Shown here in pieces: positions 10,421 to 19,599 of a stretch of DNA of 64,000 nucleotides. The stretch lies in contig JAHCVI010000002.1 of NCBI GenBank assembly GCA_019096155.1, forward strand, positions 3,100,001-3,164,000, read 5' to 3'. Position 1 is the first letter of the stretch. Each line of letters starts with the position of its first letter. Position numbers and translations under genes: made by a program. A model generated the notes under the pieces. That model was given only the letters and a program-made list of their open reading frames with translations. It did not search any database and was not told the DNA's origin. Source of the stretch: Staphylotrichum longicolle. Its lineage: Eukaryota > Ascomycota > Sordariomycetes > Sordariales > Chaetomiaceae.

Positions 10421-10644
10421 AATCTCTTCTCCACAGTGTTTGCTTGCTTGGTTTCGTGCCCTGAGCTGACTTGTTACCTACCCCCTTAGGATGACCCTGC
10501 AGTTGCGCTGCAACCTCTGATACGCAGAGCTTGACATTTCGTCAGGGACAGTGAGGGCTCAACTTGAGGTTATCTTCCCTAGTCTTGGAGGAAAACAAGG
10601 TTCTTCTCTCTTTCTCCCATCACAGTTTGCATGTCTGCCCTTGA

Positions 10645-10735
10645 ACAGCAGCCGGTGATGATGGATCTTGCGTTCGAAATTTCTTCGAAAGACATCCACT
10701 TTCCTGCAGGCATCTGTTCGATGCTGCTGATCTAT
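10645..10735 (+). ncRNA. Possible box C/D snoRNA near the end of the host region
   Basis: Box C GTGATGA at 10655-10661 and CTGA at 10727-10730, flanked by CAGCAGC/GCTGCTG, which can pair but overlaps the D box. The surrounding intron is not firmly defined (donor 10551, acceptor perhaps 10809). Confidence 0.35.
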
Positions 10736-10900
10736 CAGATTGGTACGGATCTCAGCCCATGTCAATCGATATCTGGTGGCCAACCCTCGACATTTTTTTG
10801 TTTCCACAGCTCCAGGTTGATTCAGGGGCGAGCTCTGGAGCCAATCCAGGGAAGGTCAACAACAACACTGGAATCCAGATAAAGCGCTAACACAACAATG

Positions 10901-12777
10901 CCCGACTAGCGAGGGCTTGAGGTAGCATGCCAACGCTACACAACTGCTGCAGAGGCACTTGATCTAGTGGGATGATTCGTCGGCATGTTCATCTCCCTTT
11001 CAGACAATCCATACTTGATGGGGGCCGCGACGTGCGGTCCTGAAACCGGGAGTGGGTCGGCCCCTTGCAGATCGGAGGCCCGGAATCGCCAAGAATTGTG
11101 GATGCATTCCTTGCCGTCTCGGCGCCAAGACAAGTTCCGCGTGCTGCAGGGCATCCACGAAAACAAGAACCAAGGCCCTGTGGCACAGAAAAGTCTAAAT
11201 ATATTGAGCGGCTTAAGGCATGCAGCAAGACGTCATTCGTTGTAGAAGATGGATTTGAGTAACTTGTCGGCTGGTGTCTAAGAGCGCCGTTGCGCAAACG
11301 GCGCTGTGGGAAACGAAACGAGCCAAGCTTTCAATTCTCGAGGCATCCAGGGCTTGAGGCGGAGTTTGTCGCATTGGCCCCGTGGTTGCGTGCAGTTGAC
11401 ATCGGAAGCACCTTAGGTACTGTGTACTCCGTACGTGGCTTCTCTCCCAACGAACGCAGTATCCGGCATTGAAAATATCCAGACAGCCCGTCATTTGCGT
11501 CACAGCTGACAAGCTGGTGCTTCTATTTTGACGGTGCTGTCCTCGTGTTGATGGTTGATGAGGAAGGCTCGGTCAGACGCATTGGAGATGGGATTGCGGG
11601 GCTGGGGCAGTGCAGCCCCAGCGGCCAGGATCACCGCCGAGCGTGCCGTGGCATCCTGGGCAAAGTCTTGTTTCGCAGACCAAGCATTTTCCAAACGACC
11701 AAGACACGGAACAAGCACTTCCAAGCCAACACCGCTGACGATCTGCAGAACGACGTGCCACCAAGGCGGGGTTTAGAGTTGTACGGACAGCGCATGCCAT
11801 TGTATCGCGCGCCGTCGGAGACAGCGATGTTGAGGGAGCTAATGTTGATTCCGCACGCTAGCCTCCCGCGGGAATGCAGTTGCACAACCAGCCGACTTCC
11901 GTATTCCAATGCACAGGGCGTGGGGAACCCTGCGCCCACTCATCAAACGGTGGCCCCGCCTTGAAGCAACCATCGACAATAATCGCTGCACGGGGCGTCT
12001 CAAGAACGGAACACTAGCGGCAGCAATTTTTCTCCTGGTTCTGGGACCCGCGAGCCCATAGAGTCACGTCGGGGCATTCAAGAAGAGACAGCTTTGAAGT
12101 TGTCAGCAAGCTGGTCTGCATTTCGCCGTGTCATGCTTCCTGAGGTGATGGTTACTTTGGTGAGGAGCATCCGGCTGGTCCGCATACGCCCCGGACAGCA
12201 ACAATCTTGCCCCTGACCAGAAACGAGATGAAGATGGAGCGACCGCTCTGCTAGGCGCATACCGCGATATGCACGCCAACCGCTGCGCGCTTGCGCGGTG
12301 GCGTTCGGATCTGCAGGTACCTGGGTATCTCATCGAAGGCTGCGTCAACCCCCTGTGCTGACCACTGACCTTCCCGAATCAAGACATTCAGCGATGGCAA
12401 CCCTGCCGACAGTTCCACCATCAGTTTCGCCCTGGATCCAGGGCCCAAGGGGCTGCTCGGGCTGGTGGAGCCGGAATACCGTCCCTGCTTTTTAGCGATC
12501 CATCTCCTGATTCCACCCTCCATCTCTCCCTTTTCATCCACCTCTGACGCGTCTCGGGCCCTTTTGTAATTTTGGTCGAGGGCTGCATTCTTGCCCTTCG
12601 TTGCGCACACTTTCCCATTTCTGACACTCGTTGACAGACCTTGACGTTTTTCCCTATCCACCGTTTTCCACATTTTCGTGTTTTCATTGCATCTCGCCCG
12701 ACAACCGAACCATCTTGCATCTCAAATTCGAGTTTCCAATCGTTCACCACCAATTCTGAGGACCCCAGGCCGCCAAG
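10901..12777. other. Intergenic with one strong hairpin
   Basis: No convincing gene. A nine-base perfect inverted repeat AGCGCCGTT/AACGGCGCT lies at 11283-11305 with a five-base loop. The last few hundred bases before 12778 become C/T-rich (for example 12590-12640) and would be the promoter and leader of the GH72 gene. Confidence 0.45.
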
Positions 12778-14453
12778 ATGCGCGTCACGACCGCGTCCCT
12801 CGTTTCGACCTCGCTCCTTTTGGGGCAGGCGTCTGCTCTCCCCCATTATCATGAGGTCGGTGCCTTTTGGGACCTCAGCTGGCTGTTTGGGTGGAGCGCT
12901 CACCCCGTCTACAGGGCACCAAGTTCTTCTACGAAAATGGCACACAGTTCTACATGAAGGGCGTTGCGTACCAGCAGGAGAGCGCGGCTGGAGGCGCTTC
13001 GACTGGCAGCACCAAGTACACTGACCCCCTCGCCAACACGGCCGCCTGCAAACGCGACGTCCCCCTTCTCAAGGCCCTCAACACCAACACCATCCGCACA
13101 TATGCCGTCGACCCCGACGCAGACCACTCCGAGTGCATGAAGCTGCTTGACGATGCGGGCATCTACGTCATCAGCGATCTCAGCGAGCCCTCGCTGTCCA
13201 TCAACCGCGACGACCCCAAGTGGAACGTCGACCTGTACAAGCGCTACACGGGCGTCGTCGACAACCTCAGCAAGTACAGCAACGTCATTGGCTTCTTCGC
13301 CGGCAACGAGGTGACCAACAACAACACCAACACCCCGGCCTCGGCCTACGTCAAGGCCGCCGTCCGCGACACCAAGGCGTACATCAAGACCAACGTCAAC
13401 CGCTGGATGGGCGTCGGCTACGCCGCCAACGACGACCCGGATATCCGCGCCCAGATCGCCTACTACTTCAACTGCGGCAACCAGAGCGATGCCATCGACT
13501 ACTGGGGCTACAACATCTACGAGTGGTGCGGCTCGAGCACCCTCCAGGACTCGGGCTACGACAAGCAGATTGAGTTCTTCAAGAACTACTCGGTCCCCGT
13601 CTTCTTCGCCGAGTACGGCTGCAACCTGCCCAACGGCGCCGACGGTCGTATCTTCGAGGAGACGACGGCCCTCTACGAAAAGGAGATGACCGACGTCTTC
13701 TCGGGCGGCATCGTCTACATGTACTTTGAGGAAGCCAACGACTACGGCCTCGTCTCCGTCAAGGGCTCGTCCGCCTCCACCATGAAGAACTACGACGCCC
13801 TCAAGACGCGCATGGCCTCGGTCGCCCCGTCCGCCACCGCCATGGACTCGTACAAGCCCACCAACTCGCCGGCCTCGTGCCCCGAGCTCTCCAAGTCGTG
13901 GGCCGTCAAGGGCGGCACCCTGCCCCCGACCCCGGACTCCAACCTCTGCGACTGCATGTACTCGTCCCTCTCGTGCGTGCCCGCCGACTCGACGGACGCC
14001 AAGGACTACGGCGCCATCTTCAACTACATCTGCGGCGCGGCGCCGGCCGCCTGCGCGGGCATCAACGGCAACACCACCACGGGCGTGTACGGCGCCTACT
14101 CGATGTGCAACCCCAAGCAGCAGCTCGGCTACGTGCTCGACCAGTACTACCAGTCCCAGAACAGCGCCAAGGACGCGTGCGACTTCAAGGGCAAGGCCGT
14201 GCTCAAGAGCGGCAACGCCGAGTCCAAGTGCAGCTCCGCGCTGTCGAGCGCCAGCTCCGTCAACAGCATCGCCGCCACCGCCACGAGCGACGTCGGGGGT
14301 GGTACCAGTGGTGGTTCGGCCGGTGCCGCCACGAGCAGCAACGCCGCGGTCGCCGGCGGGCCGATGAGGGGTCTGTTTGGGCTGGGCGAGCTGGCGGTTG
14401 GGCTGTACGTGGTTGTGGCCATGGGCGTCGGCGCGGGCATGGTGCTGTTGTAA
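12778..14453 (+). CDS. GPI-anchored 1,3-beta-glucanosyltransferase (GH72 with X8/CBM43 domain)
   Basis: Exons 12778-12855 and 12915-14453 (intron 12856-12914, phase 0) give 538 residues. Residues 1-20 are a signal peptide ending ASA. The GH72 domain follows, starting GTKFFYENGTQFYMKGVAY. Both catalytic glutamates are present: the acid/base in FFAGNEVTNN (about E158) and the nucleophile in VFFAEYGCN (about E259). A cysteine-rich X8/CBM43 module begins near CDCMYSSLSCVP, so this is the GH72+ subfamily (yeast Gas1/Gas2 type). A Ser/Gly/Thr-rich stretch and a hydrophobic tail ending VGAGMVLL form the GPI-attachment signal. The enzyme cuts and rejoins beta-1,3-glucan chains in the cell wall from the outer plasma membrane face. 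The gene is intact with strong GC3 bias, suggesting high expression. A long antisense frame across it is a codon-bias shadow. Confidence 0.95.
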
Positions 14454-15077
14454 GGGGAGGAGTGAAGGAAGAGTTACAGGGGGTGTCCAAGTGAGGGAGT
14501 TGACGATGTTAGACTTTGGCTGGGTTTGGCCACCGTGTTTGGTTTTACTTTGTGTACTCCGTAATGCCAGTTCTTTTGTTGGATACTTCGGCACATTGCT
14601 AGGGATGCTCGTCGGACTTATTTTAATTGTTTTGATCATGATCCTGCTTCCGCCTCATCCTGACACTTGTGTTCTTGCTATGGAGATATGACCGATGAGA
14701 CTATCAAGCTATCTTTAGCTCTAATGACTGCTCAAGACAAAGATTTTGTTCGCTCATCCGGCCAATTCCTGTCCAGCTTTTCCCATTGACCGTCCGCGGT
14801 TGGATCCGCGCCTATTCGCGTTGCCCCAGCCGATTGGCCTTGGGGGTCAATACTGTGACCAGGCGTAACGTTCAGCGAGGGCAACATGGAGATGGCTCTT
14901 CTCAGTGGTCACCCTGACTTGACGTGGCTGATCTCCAGAGCGTGACCGGCGTCTCAGGAGCATCGTTGGGCGTTCTGCTCCCCTGTGTGCTCCCGTGTGT
15001 CCAGTGCCACCAACACCCTGAAGCTTTCCCAGGACCATTGTCCTTATTGTTGGGACAAGTCGTCTGCCGCGGGGCTT
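14454..15077. other. Intergenic between convergent genes
   Basis: 3' flanks of the GH72 gene and of the minus-strand alb1 gene. No gene, RNA or repeat seen. Contains one copy of the short motif TGTACTCCGTA also seen at about 11419. Confidence 0.45.
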
Positions 15078-15518
15078 TCACTCGATATCCATCTCCTCTT
15101 CGGCCTTCTCCTCCGCCTTCTTCTCGCCCTTGCCCTCCTTCTCAGCCGGCACATCTACACAAAAAAAAAAAAAAAACCGTTAGCACAACCAATCCCCCCA
15201 CCACACCACACAAACCCAGCCCTCGGTATCACATACCCTTCATCACCACCTCGCCCTCCGCTCCATCTTGCGCCGCAGCGCGTGCGCGATGCGCTTCTCG
15301 TCCTTGCGCGCCCGCTTCTTGCTGACGGCGGCGCGCGGGCCGCTCGTCGGCAGCAGGCCCGGGCGTGCGCCGCGGCGGGCGTCGGCCTTGGCGATGGAGC
15401 CGCCCTGGCGGGCGAGGCGGCCCTGGGCGGCGGCCTTTTGGCTCGTCTTGCGCTGCTTGGCGGCGCGGGCGGCCAGGCGGTTCTTGGAGGGGGCGTTGGG
15501 GTTCTTGACGGAGGGCAT
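15078..15518 (-). CDS. alb1: Ribosome biogenesis protein Alb1 homologue (one-base frameshift)
   Basis: Start at 15518. Exon 1 is 15518-15237 and exon 2 is 15154-15078, with intron 15236-15155 (gtatgt...gtgtag) containing a 16-base A run at 15161-15176. The first part, MPSVKNPNAPSKNRLAARAA and the later SKKRARKDEKRIAHALRRKM, is a short basic protein of the Alb1 family. Alb1 partners Arx1 on pre-60S ribosomal particles and travels between nucleus and cytoplasm. Read as given, the frame stops just after KMERRARW. A single missing base near 15255-15262 restores a continuous frame into EGEVVMK, the intron and an acidic/lysine-rich tail ending EEEMDIE; total coding length then becomes divisible by three (119 residues). 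A consensus error is therefore likely, although a real frameshift cannot be excluded. Confidence 0.78.
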
Positions 15519-15971
15519 TGCGTCTTGTAAGTGTTGATCAGAACTTGAATTTGGGGTTTTGGTTTTGGTCGGCGTTGTGGGCAGCGATGGTTGCGGGTGT
15601 GGTGGTGAGGATTGGAAATTTTAGTGGGGCATAAAAGTGGTCGAGGTCTTATCGGCAGCAGGTGGCTGACAGTTGTCGGGGATGGGCTTGGCCGACCTGG
15701 CACTCGGCATCCGGATTTGGGGGATTGTTGTTGTTCTTTCAACGGCCTCGCACGTCCGAACACGAGAACCGGCAACCGGAAAGCTAGGGCGGGCGCATGC
15801 CTGGGAAGACGAAAACCATATCATCCTGATACATCTCGAGCAGAATGCCAAAATAGCAATCCACCCGCGCGGGGTCCATGGGCGAAACTGGAGGAGTTCC
15901 GGACCACAACCCTCCGAAACTATCGAAACAAGTATCCGCAGCCCAACCCACAGCTTCAACAAACAACAGTT
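15519..15971. other. Intergenic, alb1 promoter side
   Basis: About 450 bases between the alb1 start and tRNA-Trp. No gene seen; it would contain the alb1 promoter and the 5' flank of the tRNA gene. Confidence 0.4.
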
Positions 15972-16043
15972 GGCCCCATGGCGTAATGGTAGCGCGTTCG
16001 ACTCCAGATCGAAAGGTTATCCGTTCAAGTCGGGTTGGGGTCA
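15972..16043 (+). tRNA. tRNA-Trp (anticodon CCA)
   Basis: 72 bases without intron. The acceptor stem GGCCCCA pairs with TGGGGTC (one G-T pair), discriminator A. The anticodon stem TTCGA/TCGAA encloses loop CTCCAGA, giving anticodon CCA. The T arm has TTCAAGT in its loop. The genomic CCA tail is absent, as normal for a eukaryote. Confidence 0.93.
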
Positions 16044-16730
16044 AACAACAACAACTTCACTTTTGCTCCAGAGCAGTCTCTGGCGCCATTTTTTGCAAGC
16101 CACTCCACCCATTTCCCCATCGGGATCGATCCGGATCGGGACGCCGGGTCAGTCCCGGAAATTGCAAGCTCTGGCTTCAGACAGGGGACGGGACTGTCGC
16201 TGCACAGATTTGCGCCGTGTGTTGCCTGCTCGCCGCGCGTCGCTGGTGGCCTTGTTTTTGTCAGGGCGTAGCCTCGGCAACTGTGAATACCATCCAAGCA
16301 CCTCAAAACTCCATCATTTGACGATGCTCAATAATCAGCCCGCAAAGATTGGCACAAAAATATACAGGTGACACCGAATTGTCCCCGAGATGGGAGAGCG
16401 GAGCGGATGGATCAACCCCGGCACGGACACGGCCCCGGAGCGAAGAATCCTGCCGGCGGGCACGCCATCTGTGGCCCCCGTGGGGCCGCTGTGGAGACAC
16501 GGCCTCGGCTTTTCAGCATGATTTGAAGGGGGTGGTATCATAGATGGCGCATTGCAAGATGGTGTATAAAACGTCCCATGGCCGTTCCTAGTGTTCTCTT
16601 CCCCGATTTGGCTTGTGCTCTTCTCTCGCAGTCTGTCCAGTGATACCCCCTTTTTGTCTTTTCGACCCTCTTGGTCACCCTCTCTCCTCCTCAACCAGAG
16701 CCTAACGCCACTTACACCGCGCCCGGCAAA
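16044..16730 (+). promoter_or_regulatory. Intergenic and probable promoter of the OYE-type gene
   Basis: A TATA-like TATAAAAC lies at about 16565-16572, some 160 bases before the ATG at 16731, followed by a C/T-rich leader. The rest holds no recognisable gene. Confidence 0.5.
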
Positions 16731-18194
16731 ATGGGTTCCGTCTCTGACCTTCATATCGCCCAGCCTCTCACGCTGAAATGCGGCCTCACTCTCCCTAACC
16801 GGCTCGTCAAGGCCGCCATGGCCGAGCAGCTCGCCGCGCCCAACCACCTCCCCGATGAACGTCTCCAGGCCATCTACAAACAATGGGCCGCCGGCGGATG
16901 GGGCCTCGTCCTGACCGGTACTTCGTTTTCCGCTTCCCCCATCTGCCTCTCCCCCAACTAACCAGTTATTTTCTAGGCCATGTTCACGTTGACGACGCCC
17001 ACCTCGGCGTCCCCGCCGACCCGGCCATCCCACCCTCCCTCCCGGAATCCGCCATCCTCCCCACCCTCTCCGCCTACGCCCAAGCCAGCCGCGGCAGCAG
17101 CAGCGGCGACGGCGCCCGCAAGACCCCAACCCTCGTCCAACTCAACCACCCAGGCCGGCAATCCACCCGCGGCTCCGGCACGCGCGGCCTCTTCTCCCCC
17201 GCCATCGCCCCCTCGGCGGTGCCCATCTCCCTCGGCCCGGGCCTCATCCCCTCCGTCCTCCGCTGCCTCGTGTTCGGCACCCCGCGGGCGATGACCGTCG
17301 CGGAGATTGAGACAGTGGTCTCCCAGTTCGCGCGCGCCGCGCGCGTGGTGGCGCAGGCCGGGTTCGACGGCGTCGAGATCCACGCCGCGCACGGGTACCT
17401 CTTGTCGCAGTTCCTGAGCGGGAAAGTCAACGTGCGCGGGGACGAGTACGGCGGGGACGCGGTGCGGCGCGCGCGGATCGTGGTGGAGGTGGTGCGCGCC
17501 GTGAGGAAGGAGACGGCCGGGTTCCCAGGGTTTTGCGTGGGCATCAAGCTGAACAGCGTGGATCACAAGGGGGAGGGGGAGCTGAGGGAGTGCGTGGAGC
17601 AGTTGAGGGCAATTGTTGAGGCCGGGGTGGATTTTGTGGAGGTTAGTGGTGGGAGTTTTGAGGATCCGAAGGTAGGTTTTGGGGAGGTTTTTCTTTTCTT
17701 TTGTTTTGTTTTTGGTGGTGACAAGTGAACTGACGGGTTTGGCAGATGATGGTTGGGAACGGGGAACCGCACGAAGAAGAGCAAAAGTCGGATCGCACCA
17801 AGGCCCGGGAGGCCTTCTTCCTCGAGTTTGCCAAGGTCATCCGCAAAGAGTTCCCGGGTGTTCCTCTCATGGTCACTGGCGGCTTCCGTAGCCGTGGTGG
17901 GATGGAGCAGGCCGTGGCCGAGGGAGCTTGCGACTTGGTCGGCCTTGGGAGACCGGCGGCCATCAACCCAGCGATCCCCAGCAACATCGTGTTCAACCCG
18001 GAGATCAAGGACCAAGACGCCACGGTGTACCGGAAGAAGGTCACCACGCCGTGGATCATGAAGCAAGTCGGCCTGGGTGCCATTGGGGCTGGAATGGATA
18101 GCGTATGTTTTGGACCCCTAACGACAGGATCACAGCTGACATTTTTCGATAGCAATGGCATACGACGCAGATCCAGAAAATGGCAAAGCCATAG
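16731..18194 (+). CDS. NADH:flavin oxidoreductase, old yellow enzyme family
   Basis: Four exons: 16731-16917, 16977-17671, 17746-18102 and 18153-18194, giving 426 residues. Introns are 16918-16976, 17672-17745 and 18103-18152, all GT-AG with frame continuity. The FMN-binding TIM barrel starts LKCGLTLPNRLVKAAM. VQLNHPGRQ and EIHAAHGYLLSQFLS carry the His-x-x-His type substrate-binding residues of this family. A late VTGGFRS and DLVGLGRPA form the phosphate-binding end of the barrel. Members reduce activated C=C bonds with NAD(P)H; several act in fungal secondary metabolism or detoxification, but nothing here fixes the substrate. It is convergent with the paraoxonase-like gene, only 64 bases away. 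Confidence 0.9.
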
Positions 18195-18258
18195 ACGAGC
18201 AGTAACGAGGAAGCAGGAACACACCTTTGTGAGATGATACCATACAAATAATCCAAGA

Positions 18259-19599
18259 CTACAGATCTACCTTGAACGCAATCATGCTCTTTGACAGGAA
18301 CCCAGTTGCAAAAAGCCATGCCTTCCTTTGGCTCTTTGTGGTCCCGCCGTCAACATCGTCTGCTGGGTCAATGGCCACGAGAACCGCAGCACTAACACTC
18401 CGGAGCACCGTTCCGTCGTCTTCCAGAAGAAGCCGCTTCTCCCAACCGCCAGCGGCGGTCGGCTTGATGTAAGTGACCATGACGGGGTCCTTGGCGGTCG
18501 GGCTCCGCTGGGTGTGGGCGAGATCAATGCCTCGTGACACGCCCGCTTCGAGGAAGCCGCTGTGGTCGTCGCCGGGGGTTGCGTAAGGGTCCGCGAAATA
18601 GCTTGGATTGTCGACGACATGATCAAAGTCGACAGACTCAGTGATGGTGATGTTGCCATTTCCATCAGCTGGGAGTTGACCGATCAGGAGCACGCCGCTT
18701 GTGCAGCTCGAGATCAGGATCTCGCGTTCAGTCCGACCGTGACCAAGGCCGTTGTTGTTGTGGATGTTGGGCAAGGCAATCCTCGCCGTCACGCCGGCTG
18801 TGGGCTCAGCGGCCGCCAAAGAGTCGAGCTGAACGTGCACGACTTCGGTCCATGTGGCTCCAAGGTACAGGTCCTCGAGGGTGCGCATCAGGCCGTGGAA
18901 GCGGTGGCGGTGGTCGTTCGTCACGTAGATCGAGGTGGGGTTCTCCGCAAAGACGTCGTTTGGCGTCTTGATCAGTGGGTGCCAGACCGAGCGCAGGTGT
19001 CTGATAGAAGAGGTTCCGACAACGTGGTGGAACACCTCCAGCTGCGAGCGGGCGTGCGGGCCCTTCTCCCCGGAGGACTGCGTCTCAGGAATGTGGTTGA
19101 CAGCCACAATGTACACGGCTTCACCGTCTGCTGCCTTGCTGTCAGGAATCACGTCGATGCCGTGGGTGATGAACGGGCCATCGAAATTCTCAAACGCAAG
19201 CCTGCGGGACATCATGGTCTGTGAGGTCCCGTTAGCAGAGCTCATTGCCAGAGAGTGTTCCCTATCATTGATTACCTTTGGGTCGACCACGTGGATGGAA
19301 CCGCGGCTTTTGCTGGCCATCTCCGGGTCGTCAAAGTTGGCCAGCGGAGGAAACCACTTGAACCTCGTCTCGGGGTTGTCCTCGCAGGCCGTGAAGAGCG
19401 TCCCGCTCGGGGCATGGTAATGGAGGTCTTCGCAGTGAACAGTGTCTGGGATCGCAGTCACGCCCTCCTTGACGACTGCGCCAGGGGGGTACCTCCGTAG
19501 AGCCCCCAGCACGGTCAGTGTCCGGCTGACCGAGGGCGCCGCGGTGTAAAGCAAGTAAGCGAGGAGCGCTCCGAGGAGCGAGAGGGACAACAACCTCAT
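18259..19599 (-). CDS. Paraoxonase/arylesterase-like six-bladed propeller protein with N-terminal membrane anchor
   Basis: Start at 19599 (MRLLSLSLLGALLAYLLY, a signal anchor). Coding segments are 19599-19276 and 19218-18259. Intron 19275-19219 is 57 bases, has donor GTAATC, branch TGCTAAC and acceptor CACAG, and contains no in-frame stop; its removal gives HVVDPK joined to TMMSRRL, as expected for the family, and about 427 residues. Paraoxonase-like motifs include CEDLHYH, FDGPFITHGIDVI, PNDVFAENPTSIYVTND (calcium-binding Asn/Asp) and LPNIHNNNGLG. Fungal members are usually secreted or ER/vacuolar lactonase-like or arylesterase-like proteins; the true substrate is unknown. A TATA-like run (about 19697) lies upstream. 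Confidence 0.85.
   Translation of the reverse strand: MRLLSLSLLGALLAYLLYTAAPSVSRTLTVLGALRRYPPGAVVKEGVTAIPDTVHCEDLHYHAPSGTLFTACEDNPETRFKWFPPLANFDDPEMASKSRGSIHVVDPKVINDREHSLAMSSANGTSQTMMSRRLAFENFDGPFITHGIDVIPDSKAADGEAVYIVAVNHIPETQSSGEKGPHARSQLEVFHHVVGTSSIRHLRSVWHPLIKTPNDVFAENPTSIYVTNDHRHRFHGLMRTLEDLYLGATWTEVVHVQLDSLAAAEPTAGVTARIALPNIHNNNGLGHGRTEREILISSCTSGVLLIGQLPADGNGNITITESVDFDHVVDNPSYFADPYATPGDDHSGFLEAGVSRGIDLAHTQRSPTAKDPVMVTYIKPTAAGGWEKRLLLEDDGTVLRSVSAAVLVAIDPADDVDGGTTKSQRKAWLFATGFLSKSMIAFKVDL

Larger units (their letters stand above)
6030..10900 (+). ncRNA. Putative non-coding snoRNA host gene with many introns
   Basis: I see a series of plus-strand introns with good fungal signals and no protein-coding potential in the joined exons. 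Supported introns: 6865-6910, 7069-7241, 7272-7483 (GC donor), 7603-7796, 7860-8047/8050 (GC donor), 8266-8448, 8550-8707, 8852-9017, 9081-9245, 9376-9563, 9702-9883, 10039-10237, 10310-10489 (GC donor), and a less certain one from 10551. Most have a CTGAC or CTAAC branch site 10-25 bases before the acceptor. Nearly all contain one element with box C (TGATGA) and box D (CTGA), the D box usually 40-80 bases before the branch site, as expected for intron-processed box C/D snoRNAs. Exons are 30-215 bases with stops in all frames. Another possible acceptor with a TACTAAC branch site is at 8171. Transcript ends are not determined; 6030 and 10900 are rough limits. The role would be to deliver guide RNAs for rRNA 2'-O-methylation. 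Confidence 0.72.

Noticed and set aside
12909..14639. 576-residue open frame antisense to the GH72 gene
   Set aside because: Composition (Val/Asp/Gly/Arg-rich, no motif) is the expected mirror of strong GC3 codon bias in the real gene.
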